Positions 8,863 to 17,996 of a DNA stretch of 64,000 nucleotides are shown here, in pieces. Where the stretch lies: the NCBI GenBank assembly GCA_963524205.1, contig CAURED010000016.1:36170-100169 (forward strand). The letters are read 5' to 3'. A model generated the notes under the pieces. It saw nothing but the letters and a program-made list of their open reading frames with translations, did no database searches and was not told the DNA's origin. Every line of letters starts with the position of its first letter. Within the stretch, counting starts at the first letter, position 1. Source of the stretch: Aminipila sp963524205 (GTDB taxonomy: Bacteria; Bacillota; Clostridia; Peptostreptococcales; Anaerovoracaceae). Both the position numbers and the translations under genes were made by a program.

Positions 8863-9231
8863 TTATTTTGCCATACCAAATATTGCACCTGAGATAAAAG
8901 GTATAAGCCATATAATCCAGACAATAATACTTAACTTATGAAAATCTTCTTTTTCTTTTTCATTATTTTTAATTAGTACAAAAGTTGCCCAAAGTGCATG
9001 AAAGAGCATTAGAATAATAGCTAACAGACCTGTAATACCATGAAAATTTAACTTAAAACCTTCAGTAGCAATCTTGCTCATTATTGTGGTTCCTGTAGTA
9101 TCAAACACTAGTCCTAAATAGAAAACAACTACTTGCCATTTTTTCAATTCACCTTGTATTTTTTCACTCCATACACCTATAGTGTAAAAGATAAAAGCCA
9201 ATGTAATAGTTATTACTGCATATACTAACAT
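8863..9231 (-). CDS. HsmA-like (TIGR03987) four-helix membrane protein
   Basis: 122 residues with four predicted membrane helices (e.g. MLVYAVITITLAFIFYTIGV, ITGLLAIILMLFHALWATFV). The conserved DTTGT after helix 2 and HGITGLLAIILMLFHA match the HsmA/TIGR03987 group of small membrane proteins of unknown function. AAGGAGG is correctly spaced from the ATG. It stands alone, convergent with the lipoprotein gene and downstream of a terminated AraC gene. Confidence 0.7.
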   Translation of the reverse strand: MLVYAVITITLAFIFYTIGVWSEKIQGELKKWQVVVFYLGLVFDTTGTTIMSKIATEGFKLNFHGITGLLAIILMLFHALWATFVLIKNNEKEKEDFHKLSIIVWIIWLIPFISGAIFGMAK

Positions 9232-9330
9232 ATATCCCCCTCCTTATTCCACATTAGTGTTCCCCTTTAATCTGCCTGTTTATTCCATATATTTGAGTAA
9301 CATACGAGTTTCCTGACACCAAATGCAAAA

Positions 9331-9370
9331 TAAAATAAAAGCACCAAGATTATATTATCTTAGTGCCTTT
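9331..9370 (-). terminator. Intrinsic terminator of the AraC/GyrI-like gene
   Basis: Minus-strand stem GGCACTAAGAT / ATCTTGGTGC (9367-9341) followed by TTTTATTTTATTTTG. Confidence 0.75.
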
Positions 9371-9389
9371 AGAAGGGCTTTTGTATTTA

Positions 9390-10295
9390 TTAATTAATTG
9401 CTTTAACTGGACGTGCTTCAATATATCCTCTGTACCCCATTGGTGCAAGCTGGAATCTTGGTGCTTCTTCCGATGCCCACTGATATCCGTATACTTTAGG
9501 GTCAAATCTCGCAATATGATTCCAAACTTCATTGATTTCATCCATAAAATCATCATCATTATAAGGTTCACCTTGAAAAATCATCAGTTTGCAAGGTGGA
9601 AGTTCTATCAACTCATATTCCTCTGGAATATCATTCGTATAGTCAAGAGGAACTTCTACCCCTTGCACATATTGTGATGTTCCTTCTTTGATAATATGTT
9701 TTGGAAGCCACATGCCAATTGGCTCATACATGGCTTCTTTTACACTTGAAAGTACTGCCCATACATCACAACCTACCTCTGCACAGTATGCAAAATAATC
9801 CGTTGCCTGTTTTCCCCTCTTTAGTAAAACTTTTCTTGCAGGACGTTCAATCACCTGTACAAATATAGATTTGGTGTTGCTATTTTTACTCATCTTTTCT
9901 CCTCCTTTATGAAGTGCTCGATAGGTATCGAAAACTTTCTGAGGCATAAACAATTTTATCGGTGGTGTATGCTGACTGTATTTGATAGGCGGCATCCCAA
10001 ATTCCTTTGAAAATGCTCTAGTAAATCCCTCATGAGAATCAAACACAAAATCCATTGCCACATCTATGATTCTCTCATTATTATCACGTAGTATTAAAGC
10101 TGCTTTAGTAAGTCTTAATGCACGAATATATTCAAATGGCGCCTTCCCGGTAGCTTCTTTAAACAGTCTTGCAGCATGCCAGGGTGAATATCCTGCTGAA
10201 ACAGCTAATTCTTTCAACGTAATTTTTCTTAAAATATTCATGTCAATGTACTCCTGCATGCGTTGTACCGCCATAATATTTTCAGCCTCATCCAT
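9390..10295 (-). CDS. AraC family regulator with GyrI-like effector-binding domain
   Basis: 301 residues. Residues ~8-105 carry the AraC double HTH (ITLKELAVSAGYSPWHAARLFKEATG and IIDVAMDFVFDSHEGFTRAFSKEFG, both read in part). Residues ~145-300 form a GyrI/Rob-like ligand-binding domain (VQVIERPARKVLLKRG...YELIELPPCKLMIFQGEPY...GYRGYIEARPV). Such proteins usually bind hydrophobic cations or drugs and control efflux or detoxification genes. No obvious target is adjacent, so it may act on a distant locus or only on itself. AAGGAGGTGAGAAA precedes the ATG. Confidence 0.85.
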   Translation of the reverse strand: MDEAENIMAVQRMQEYIDMNILRKITLKELAVSAGYSPWHAARLFKEATGKAPFEYIRALRLTKAALILRDNNERIIDVAMDFVFDSHEGFTRAFSKEFGMPPIKYSQHTPPIKLFMPQKVFDTYRALHKGGEKMSKNSNTKSIFVQVIERPARKVLLKRGKQATDYFAYCAEVGCDVWAVLSSVKEAMYEPIGMWLPKHIIKEGTSQYVQGVEVPLDYTNDIPEEYELIELPPCKLMIFQGEPYNDDDFMDEINEVWNHIARFDPKVYGYQWASEEAPRFQLAPMGYRGYIEARPVKAIN

Positions 10296-10397
10296 TTTCT
10301 CACCTCCTTATATCTAAAGTTTATATCATAAAGGATTATATTTCTTGACCTTGTTTGCGAATACTCAACTAAGTTGAATCTTAATTATCCAAATTAT

Positions 10398-12185
10398 TTA
10401 CTTGAATCTGACTAAAATGTAAAAATCAGCATAATTAAAGTTTTGATTAGAAGCGAAGTTTATACCTGCCTCCTGCACTACAATAGTAAGTTTTACTCGC
10501 TCATTTTCCGTAGAAAAAGTTGCTTCATCTTTTGATATTTCCGCCTTATCGGTAGCGTAACTACTATATTTAGAAAAAATCTTATCTGTATTGAAGCGTA
10601 TTAATTCTTGTTTATTGTCATCCATAAGAATAACATCATATTCTCCCTTAGATTTCTCTTTTACCAGAGTATATTCCCTTCCGGATTTTTGGATGTTGCA
10701 TATTTGGGATTCCATGTTTTCTTCTGAGTGAATATTGGTACGGGCAAGAACATCATAACCTGCAATATCAATTGAAGTCATTGAATTAAGGAATACATTT
10801 ACTGTCCTGTTAATTGTATCAGGTATGCCATATTCATAGAAACCAAATGTATTATAAAAATCTTCATAGATAATAAAATCATCCGGAAACCACTCTATTT
10901 TATCTGTATAATCCATCATGCTCAGGTACTCCACAAATGAAATAATCTTCTTTTTATCCTGATCAGAAATGGAGTTGTCTGGTATAATAACGTTATTCTT
11001 TAACATTTTATTTTGTATCAGCACAGATTTAAGCATTTTTTCCTGACTGATGCGGCTGACAGTAAATGCATCAATAGGAGGTATTACAGACACAACACAA
11101 AATGCAATAAGCATTGCTGCAATAATTCCGTTTCTCCTAACAGGCAACAAACTCATTACAACCCCGGCAAAAGCGGCAAAAATGCCAAACAAGATAACGA
11201 AATATCGGGTATGAGTAATTCCTGTATCTCCCATGCTGAGAGTTGAAGCTGTAATTTGGAACAGTACGATTGGAACAAGTACCTTTGGAAAAATCCGGCG
11301 AAACAGGATTGCAAACTTATTTTCCAATCTGCTTGCCAGAATATAGATTAAAATTACCGCTATGGCATAAGAAACCAGCATTGGCTCCAACAGGTTATTG
11401 GTCCAGAACTCTCCTCTGATATTCAGTACAATATAGAGTAAGAGAATAACTGTAAAAACTGCTGTCAGCGGAATAATGATATAGGATATAAGAATTTCCA
11501 GAAATTTAGGGCAAAATGCAGCTTTATTAATCAGCTCATTCTGTGCGGAGTTTTTGTCATTGTCACTATCTTTGTCCTTTCTCCCTGGATATACAGGAAT
11601 TAGTGAAAGAAAGAATAGAGGTGTAAACAGCACAAATATAATATTAGCTGTGTGAGAATAAACCTTGTGATTCACATCAGTAATGAGTGTATCAATTGCC
11701 ATGATGATTAGACTGCATCCCGCGAAGATAACTATAGCATAAAAGGCAGAATGAAAGAAAGCTTTGAATGCCGTCATGAAACTTTCATTAAAACTGATTC
11801 TGCTTCGAATGATAGGTACCCAAATGAAAGCCAAAAACAGTGCTAACAGTACGATCCATGTGCGTATATGGGTTTCCATGCTGAACTCAGGAGCTGCCCT
11901 TAGAATAAGGTAGTATCCCAAAGTCAGAAGAATACCACCACCTCCCATTAAAATAATCCGAGTGGACACTTTACTGAAAAAACGCTCATATGCTGCTTGT
12001 AGTGATGCACTTAGGGTAGCACCCACTGCACAAGTCAGAAGTAGTTTTGTATAGTCTTTTTCTGCATTAATTGAAGCAGCAACAATAACAGTAGCTGCTA
12101 AAAGAAATGCTGTTGTCAACGGATAACGGGCAATAGCATTAGTCAGCCCTTTTATTCTCTGGGACAGTTTCGTAAACCATTTCAT
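10398..12185 (-). CDS. DUF4153 domain-containing membrane protein
   Basis: About 595 residues. The start at 12185 (MKWFTK) is preferred because AAAGG is then 9 bp upstream; a frame six codons longer exists. The N-terminal ~390 residues contain about twelve hydrophobic helices with charged loops, the DUF4153 pattern; the C-terminal ~200 residues are a soluble, probably extracellular domain with FYEYGIPDTINRTVNVFLNSM. Function is not established for the family. It is monocistronic between two unrelated regulators. Confidence 0.75.
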   Translation of the reverse strand: MKWFTKLSQRIKGLTNAIARYPLTTAFLLAATVIVAASINAEKDYTKLLLTCAVGATLSASLQAAYERFFSKVSTRIILMGGGGILLTLGYYLILRAAPEFSMETHIRTWIVLLALFLAFIWVPIIRSRISFNESFMTAFKAFFHSAFYAIVIFAGCSLIIMAIDTLITDVNHKVYSHTANIIFVLFTPLFFLSLIPVYPGRKDKDSDNDKNSAQNELINKAAFCPKFLEILISYIIIPLTAVFTVILLLYIVLNIRGEFWTNNLLEPMLVSYAIAVILIYILASRLENKFAILFRRIFPKVLVPIVLFQITASTLSMGDTGITHTRYFVILFGIFAAFAGVVMSLLPVRRNGIIAAMLIAFCVVSVIPPIDAFTVSRISQEKMLKSVLIQNKMLKNNVIIPDNSISDQDKKKIISFVEYLSMMDYTDKIEWFPDDFIIYEDFYNTFGFYEYGIPDTINRTVNVFLNSMTSIDIAGYDVLARTNIHSEENMESQICNIQKSGREYTLVKEKSKGEYDVILMDDNKQELIRFNTDKIFSKYSSYATDKAEISKDEATFSTENERVKLTIVVQEAGINFASNQNFNYADFYILVRFK

Positions 12186-12389
12186 TTGCATCATCCTTTC
12201 CACTATAATCTGTTCTAATATCTGTGCTATTTTTTAACAGTATTACTGTTTGTAATCTTCGTACTTATGTGTATTGTAACCATTTTTATCCTTTTTATTT
12301 GTTTGCGAATTTACTCCATATGCTATCCGACCAATACTTTGGAAACAGGAAGTGTTGAAGTGAGGTGTTGAAGTAAAGTAACTTTTAAA

Positions 12390-12950
12390 TTAAGTTAGAG
12401 CCGGTGTAAGTACAAATAAGATATGATTTGCTTGATCTCCTTTGTTTAAAAATCTATGTTTTACATTAGGAGGAATACGAACAACATCTCCCTCATCCAG
12501 AAAATATTCAACCCCTTCTAATTCAACATACGCCTCTCCCTTCATAACGACAGCAATTTCTTCTTTGTCCATGTGTGAATAGTGGCTTTCTGTAGTACTG
12601 GCATGGGCATTAAGATCCATCATTAAAAGTTCAATATGCGCCTTCATAAAATCTGGTGTTAATACGTCATAAACAATATGGTCATTGTTTTCTCTGTAAA
12701 CTTTCTTGCGATCGCACTTTTTAGAAATTAATGATTTTACATCAATATCATTGATGAAAAGCGTATAAAGAGGTACATTTAATGCTTGGGCAATAAGTAC
12801 CAATACACTAAGCGAAGGATTTGCCTGCCCTCGCTCAATCTGGCTTATGAGGGAGGTACTGATGCCTGCATAATCTGCAAATTCACGAATTGTCATTTCT
12901 TTTTTTTTCCGATAAGTCAGAACTGTTTGTCCTAGGCGATGGTAGTTCAT
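12390..12950 (-). CDS. XRE-HTH / cupin transcriptional regulator
   Basis: 186 residues: an XRE-type HTH at ~7-62 (MTIREFADYAGISTSLISQIERG) and a cupin at ~105-180 (EEIAVVMKGEAYVELEG...GDVVRIPPNVKHRFLN), the arrangement of PuuR-like regulators that sense small metabolites. AGGAGATTACT precedes the ATG. The gene is divergent from an EamA-family exporter with a 160-bp AT-rich region between them, so the transporter is its likely target. Confidence 0.88.
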   Translation of the reverse strand: MNYHRLGQTVLTYRKKKEMTIREFADYAGISTSLISQIERGQANPSLSVLVLIAQALNVPLYTLFINDIDVKSLISKKCDRKKVYRENNDHIVYDVLTPDFMKAHIELLMMDLNAHASTTESHYSHMDKEEIAVVMKGEAYVELEGVEYFLDEGDVVRIPPNVKHRFLNKGDQANHILFVLTPALT

Positions 12951-13111
12951 AGTAATCTCCTATCCATAATAATACGTTTTTTCTCTATCTTGTATTAACA
13001 TAATGTATATAATAAATAAAGCTATAATTTGCGATATAAATATAATATAATAATTTTGTACATTATATTATATCATGTATTTTATATTTAACAAGAACAA
13101 GGAGTTATCTA

Positions 13112-14020
13112 ATGCAATCAAAATTTATTCAATATTTTTCTTTATTTTTAGGAGTATTTTCTCTATCCACCTCAGCAATTTTTGTAAAATTAGCTGATGC
13201 TCCTTCATCTATTACTGCTTTTTACCGACTTTTCCTTGCAGTATTGATACTTTTGCCACTTTTATTATTTAAAAGAGAATATTGGCAAGATATGCTCTCG
13301 TTGTCTAAAAATCAATGGAGTTTAGGACTACTATCGGGATTATTTTTAGCGATACACTATGTTTTATGGTTTGAATCTTTGAACTACACATCCGTTGCAA
13401 GTTCAACCGTTATTGTTACATTACAGCCTCTTTTTTCATTTGTTGGAGGACATTTCTTATTTAAGGAACGTTTTAGCAAAGAAGCACTCGCTAGCTGTTT
13501 TATGTCTGTAATTGGCTGCTTAATCATTGGCTGGGGAGACTTTCAGATTAGCTTTCAGGCTTTATTCGGTGATTTTCTGGCCTTCATATCCGCCGGTGTT
13601 ATAACTGCCTATTTTTTTATTGGGCAGCACATGCGAAAAAAATTGTCTGTCGTTCCTTATTCAATTTTAGGATATACCGGCAGCGCATTTTTTTTATCGA
13701 TGTACGCTCTTAGCCAGCACTTATCTTTCACTAATTATTCTCTAAATACATGGAAATCCTTTATTGGATTAGCTTTGATTGCAACGATTTTGGGACAAAT
13801 GGTTTTTAATTGGCTACTGAAATGGTTAAGTACAACGGTTGTATCAATGTGTATACTAGGGGAAACAATTGGTACTTGCATCCTTGCTTATTTCATTTTA
13901 GGAGAGATTATCTCTTTGAGGCAGGGTTTAGGAGCGGTAATCACATTAGTTGGACTTGGCCTATTTTTATTTTACAAAAATAAGTTACTAGCTGAACAAG
14001 ATAGCCACTCTGTTATCTAA
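13112..14020 (+). CDS. EamA/DMT superfamily transporter
   Basis: 302 residues in ten predicted helices made of two EamA repeats (SLFLGVFSLSTSAIFVKLADA; FGDFLAFISAGVITAYFFIG). Members export or import small metabolites such as amino acids. AAGGAG lies 7 bp before the ATG. It is divergent from the XRE-cupin regulator and ends just before a clear terminator. Substrate cannot be named from sequence. Confidence 0.9.
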   Translation: MQSKFIQYFSLFLGVFSLSTSAIFVKLADAPSSITAFYRLFLAVLILLPLLLFKREYWQDMLSLSKNQWSLGLLSGLFLAIHYVLWFESLNYTSVASSTVIVTLQPLFSFVGGHFLFKERFSKEALASCFMSVIGCLIIGWGDFQISFQALFGDFLAFISAGVITAYFFIGQHMRKKLSVVPYSILGYTGSAFFLSMYALSQHLSFTNYSLNTWKSFIGLALIATILGQMVFNWLLKWLSTTVVSMCILGETIGTCILAYFILGEIISLRQGLGAVITLVGLGLFLFYKNKLLAEQDSHSVI

Positions 14021-14043
14021 ACGGTATTATTTATCTTTATTAA

Positions 14044-14073
14044 AAAACAGCTCATCTAGAGCTGTTTTCTATC
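14044..14073 (+). terminator. Intrinsic terminator after the EamA gene
   Basis: AAAACAGCTC / GAGCTGTTTT (14044-14053 / 14059-14068) with a 5-nt loop and flanking T-rich run; symmetrical enough to serve ndk from the other side only weakly. Confidence 0.75.
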
Positions 14074-14107
14074 TGTAAATCCTTGATTATATTATTTTTC
14101 TAAGAGC

Positions 14108-14506
14108 TTATCCAAAGAATCGTTTAATCTCTATTTCAGCATTTTCTAAGGAATCAGAGCCATGTATCACATTTTCTGTGGTAGAACTAGCAAAGTCTCC
14201 TCTGATTGTTCCAGGTATGGCATTTTCAAATTTTGTTGCACCCATTAGTATGCGTATACCCTGCACCACGTTTTCCCCTTCAACAATCATTGCCCATACA
14301 GGTCCTGACATCATATAGCTTTCCATTTTGGGATAGAATGGTTCATTAACAACATGGGCATAATGTTCCCTTAGTATTTTCTTATCTAAATTTATAACCT
14401 TTAAATCAATGATTTTGTACCCTTTAGCCTCTATCCGGGCAATAATATGTCCCGCCAGTTTTCTGCTAATGGCATCTGGTTTTAACATCACATAGGTTCT
14501 TTCCAT
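14108..14506 (-). CDS. ndk: Nucleoside diphosphate kinase
   Basis: 132 residues, full length for the family. It transfers the gamma-phosphate of ATP to NDPs through a phospho-histidine; the active site NVIHGSDS with its catalytic His and the N-terminal ERTYVMLKPDA are present. AGGAGGAGAGCA precedes the ATG. It stands alone between the EamA gene and the end of the lar/ECF operon. Confidence 0.96.
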   Translation of the reverse strand: MERTYVMLKPDAISRKLAGHIIARIEAKGYKIIDLKVINLDKKILREHYAHVVNEPFYPKMESYMMSGPVWAMIVEGENVVQGIRILMGATKFENAIPGTIRGDFASSTTENVIHGSDSLENAEIEIKRFFG

Positions 14507-14597
14507 TGCTCTCCTCCTATATCATTTAAGAGTATTTTGTAAACTTATTTCCTATATAATCTTGTCCTGTTTTTAACAACGATTAAATTTTATATTT

Positions 14598-15332
14598 TTA
14601 AATTGTTCTTCCTAATAATGATAATGGAAGTTCCAGTCCGTTTGCTTCAAGCAAATTTCTATCCGTTAGAATGTCTTCTGTTATTCCATCCTTTATTACT
14701 CTTCCCTTAGATATCAAGATTGTTCTCTCACATGTATCTAGAATCATATCTAAATCATGAGAGGCAATCACTTTTAAACCGTTAATGGAATTTAAAATCC
14801 CAATAAGATTTCTTCTGTTTTTTGGATCCAGTGCAATGGAAGGTTCATCTAGCAGAATCATATTGGGTTCCATGGAAAGAATAGTTGCAATGGAGGCAAG
14901 CTTTTTTTGTCCACCGGATAAACGATAAATCTGCTTTTCTTTCATTTCTTCAATATGAACCATCTTTAAAGCTTCTGTCACCCTTCTTTCAACTTCTGTT
15001 TCTGAATAACCATAATTACGTGGCCCAAAGGCCACATCTTCATATACAGTGGACATGAACAGCTGGCTATCAGCATCCTGAAAAATATAACCTGTCTTTT
15101 CTCGTATTTGGGGAAGATTTTCTTTTCTGACTTCTAACCCATTAACTACAATTTTTCCTGTGTATTCTAATAGTAATCCTACCAGCAACTTTAATAAGGT
15201 GGATTTTCCCACTCCATTTGCCCCAATAATTCCTATTGATTCCTTCCCAGATGCAGTAAAACTGATATCTGAAAGAACTTCCTTTCCTCTGCCATAGGAG
15301 AAGGTCAGGTGATTTACTTCTATGTTCTGCAT
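14598..15332 (-). CDS. larO: ECF-type nickel/cobalt transporter ATPase (LarO/CbiO-like)
   Basis: 244 residues: Walker A GANGVGKST, signature LSGGQKK, Walker B MILLDEPS, and the CbiO-typical GYIFQDADSQLF. It energises import through the CbiQ-like and CbiM-like subunits encoded just upstream. The genes larB and larE at the head of the same operon point to nickel rather than cobalt, so LarO (lar nickel importer) is the preferred name; CbiO or NikO would describe the same family. GGAGG precedes the ATG. Confidence 0.82.
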   Translation of the reverse strand: MQNIEVNHLTFSYGRGKEVLSDISFTASGKESIGIIGANGVGKSTLLKLLVGLLLEYTGKIVVNGLEVRKENLPQIREKTGYIFQDADSQLFMSTVYEDVAFGPRNYGYSETEVERRVTEALKMVHIEEMKEKQIYRLSGGQKKLASIATILSMEPNMILLDEPSIALDPKNRRNLIGILNSINGLKVIASHDLDMILDTCERTILISKGRVIKDGITEDILTDRNLLEANGLELPLSLLGRTI

Positions 15333-15347
15333 CTGTTTTCCTCCAAA

Positions 15348-16148
15348 TTAAACCAAGATGTTTCCTACAATTTTAAAAAGCGGGATTACCCTAAAAATCA
15401 GAATTAGCCCCATCCATAAGATACAATAGCAGATACTTTTTATCGTAGATTCCTTTTCCTGTCCTGCTGAAAACTCACCATTATATCCTCGCAGTGTCAT
15501 ACTTTCATAAACGACCTGGGCCCTGTCAATGCTTCTCAAAAGCAACTGGCCTGCTAAAGAGCCCCATGCCTTAATATGTATGCCTTTTTGATTTGGTGCA
15601 CGTAACTGATATGCGTCAGAAATCCGTTCAACCTCTTTCAAAAGTACAATAACATAACGATATATTAACAAAATAAGTGTAACTAACTCCTTCGGAGCAC
15701 GGATTAATCTAAGGGAATAGCAAATTTTTTCAATTGATGTTGTTGCAATCAGTACGTAAGAAGCAACTACTGCAAATATTCCTTTCAGCATTAATGAAAT
15801 CATGGATAGCATTCCGCCCGTAATAACAATTTTTCCAACCTGCCACATTTGTGTTTTGTCAATAAACGGATTGGCGATTCCAACTATACAGGCAAGAATC
15901 AGTACAATTTTTATCTGTTTGATGCTGTGTACAATGGGTACATCGCCTAATATAATTATTGACAGCAGATAAATACTCATTCCTGCCAAACCTGCCACAT
16001 CATACTTATCAAAGGACACTACTGCCAATATATAGCTGATGGTAACAATAAGTTTAGCCAGTGGATGAATCTGATTAATCCACTTATCTTTTGCTGATAT
16101 GTCATCCATATAATGGATACCATGTACCGCCTCATTTATTTTACTCAT
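15348..16148 (-). CDS. larQ: ECF transporter T component (LarQ/CbiQ-like)
   Basis: 266 residues, five or six membrane helices and the cytoplasmic coupling motifs that dock the ATPases (AQVVYESMTLRGYNGEF, containing the Arg-Gly). It scaffolds the substrate subunit and the ATPase in the membrane. Its ATG overlaps the stop of the upstream gene by 1 bp (TAATG). Metal assignment to nickel rests on the larBE context. Confidence 0.82.
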   Translation of the reverse strand: MSKINEAVHGIHYMDDISAKDKWINQIHPLAKLIVTISYILAVVSFDKYDVAGLAGMSIYLLSIIILGDVPIVHSIKQIKIVLILACIVGIANPFIDKTQMWQVGKIVITGGMLSMISLMLKGIFAVVASYVLIATTSIEKICYSLRLIRAPKELVTLILLIYRYVIVLLKEVERISDAYQLRAPNQKGIHIKAWGSLAGQLLLRSIDRAQVVYESMTLRGYNGEFSAGQEKESTIKSICYCILWMGLILIFRVIPLFKIVGNILV

Positions 16149-17155
16149 TACTCTGTATTCCTTCTAAATAGCCGGAGTAGAGAGCAGCTAGCTATACAAA
16201 TTCCTACCACTACAATTCCACCTATAATCCCTGCGAATGAAGTTCCTACCTTAGAATCAGAACCTTTGAATGCATAATCAGGTAAAAGTGCCGTAATGCT
16301 TTGAATTTTTTCAGCTGCATCATACATTGCTCCCGATGCAGCAACTTCAGGAGCACCGGTAATTCTTTGTATAGACCATTCCAGCCCATCTGGATTAGCA
16401 GATGCAGCCAAAGACAGTAATCCTGCAATCACAATCGTCACCACTGCCAGCACTGTAAAAGTATTCTTATAGGAAAGCTTTCCTTGTTTTTCAACACTTA
16501 CATTGGTTCTTCCTGAATTATTCCATAAAAGTTCTGGCCTTGCTTCATATACAAAGCAAAGTACTGACGCAGTAATTAATCCTTCTATCAATCCAATTGC
16601 AAGATGAATTGGCTGCATAGTTGCCACAAACAGCCCAAAGGGTAATTCTGTCACGCCAGAAGCTAAGGTTTCTAAAGTAACCGAAAAGGCTCCCAGCTGT
16701 AGTGTAATCATACTTCCCAGTATAGAGGCTATTGTAATTTTTCTTTTTGTAATGCCATTTTTCATGATAAGGCTCCAGATTACCATAGCCCCAATAAAGC
16801 ACCCATAGAATGCCATATTCCATACATTACAGCCAAGGGCAAGAATTCCTCCGTCTGCAAACAAAAGGCATTGTATTAACAGAACACCTATCATGGTTAA
16901 AAAACCAGCGTATGGACCTAAAAGTGCTGATAGCAACATACCTCCACATAAATGCCCTGATGATCCTGTTCCTGGAATGGTAAAATTAATCATCTGAGTG
17001 GCAAAAACAAATGCCCCCATTACTCCCATTACCGGTATTTTCTTTGGTTCGGTTTCAAGACGAATCTTCTTAATTGAATAACCCATGGTTATTGCAGAGC
17101 AGGCATACATAGTTCCTGCTACTGCTGGCGCCACAAGCGCATCAGCCATATGCAT
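16148..17155 (-). CDS. larMN: ECF nickel transporter S component, CbiM/NikM fused to CbiN-like PDGLE domain (LarMN)
   Basis: 335 residues. It begins MHMADAL: the free N-terminus and His2 are metal ligands in CbiM/NikM, and GSSGHLCGG supplies a further His. Residues ~1-205 are the CbiM part; after a linker (~220) comes a CbiN-like segment with the ANPDGLEWSIQ motif and a closing helix. Fusions of this kind occur in NikMN/LarMN. GGAGAATTGTGAA precedes the start. It lies 20 bp after larE, so uptake and cofactor assembly are transcribed together. Confidence 0.82.
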   Translation of the reverse strand: MHMADALVAPAVAGTMYACSAITMGYSIKKIRLETEPKKIPVMGVMGAFVFATQMINFTIPGTGSSGHLCGGMLLSALLGPYAGFLTMIGVLLIQCLLFADGGILALGCNVWNMAFYGCFIGAMVIWSLIMKNGITKRKITIASILGSMITLQLGAFSVTLETLASGVTELPFGLFVATMQPIHLAIGLIEGLITASVLCFVYEARPELLWNNSGRTNVSVEKQGKLSYKNTFTVLAVVTIVIAGLLSLAASANPDGLEWSIQRITGAPEVAASGAMYDAAEKIQSITALLPDYAFKGSDSKVGTSFAGIIGGIVVVGICIASCSLLRLFRRNTE

Positions 17156-17174
17156 TTCACAATTCTCCTTCCGT

Positions 17175-17996
17175 TTACAAATTCAGGTTAATATCCATGC
17201 TTCCTGATCGAAATCCCTCTAAATCAAGAGTTATATATACATATCCCAAGTTTTTTAAATAGGTGATAATCTCTTCTTTATGCACTAGTATTTTGGAAAT
17301 ATCCTGTTCATCTACCTCAATACGAGCGATCTCTCCATGAACCCTCAAGCGGACGTTATATATTCCAAGTGCTTTAATATATGATTCACCTTCTTCTACT
17401 ATTTCCATTTTTTTATGGGAAAGAATGGTCCCATATGGAAATCTGGTTGCAAGACACGGTGCAGATGGTCGGTCTGATGCAGATATTCCATATTCTGCAG
17501 CTAATTGCCTTACTTCAGCTTTTGTAATGCCTGACTTGGCCAGTGGGCTTACAATGCCAAGCTCTTGAATTGCCCTAATACCAGGCCGATATACATGCAA
17601 ATCATCTTCATTTGTACCATCCATAATGGTATCTGCATGTAATTCATATGCTTTCTTCAGCACTTCTTCAAATAAGTATTTTTTGCACAGATAACACCTA
17701 TCCGGTGGGTTTTGTAAGATTCCTGCATTTTGTAATTCATCTACCTGAATAATAAAATGAACTGCACCAACTTCCTTTGCAACTTTCCGGGCATTTTCCA
17801 ATTCATTTAAGGGATGAAGCATGGTATGCAATGTGACTGCATAGACCTTATTGCCTTTTTTACTGGCACTATCACAAGCCATTTTTAAAAGCAGACTGCT
17901 GTCCACTCCTCCTGAAAATGCAACCATAACATCTTTATCTGTATATTCATCCATCATCAATTTTAATTCCATACATTTTTCTTTATAGCTATTCAT
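17175..17996 (-). CDS. larE: ATP-dependent sulfur transferase for nickel-pincer cofactor synthesis (LarE)
   Basis: 273 residues from ATG at 17996 (a GTG lies one codon upstream). The PP-loop SGGVDSS (28-34) binds ATP; LarE adenylates pyridinium-3,5-bisdicarboxylate mononucleotide and installs sulfur. Three cysteines sit where the active site is expected: Cys101 and Cys104 (PDRCYLCKKY) and Cys181 (SAPCLATRFPYG). Single-Cys LarE is sacrificial; homologues with three cysteines can bind an iron-sulfur cluster and may act catalytically, so this one is a candidate for the second type. It overlaps the end of larB. Confidence 0.9.
   Translation of the reverse strand: MNSYKEKCMELKLMMDEYTDKDVMVAFSGGVDSSLLLKMACDSASKKGNKVYAVTLHTMLHPLNELENARKVAKEVGAVHFIIQVDELQNAGILQNPPDRCYLCKKYLFEEVLKKAYELHADTIMDGTNEDDLHVYRPGIRAIQELGIVSPLAKSGITKAEVRQLAAEYGISASDRPSAPCLATRFPYGTILSHKKMEIVEEGESYIKALGIYNVRLRVHGEIARIEVDEQDISKILVHKEEIITYLKNLGYVYITLDLEGFRSGSMDINLNL

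Noticed and set aside
14598..17155. Cobalt (CbiMNQO) importer for vitamin B12 synthesis
   Set aside because: No cobalamin genes are nearby, and larB-larE head the same operon, so nickel is the better assignment; the protein family alone cannot decide.
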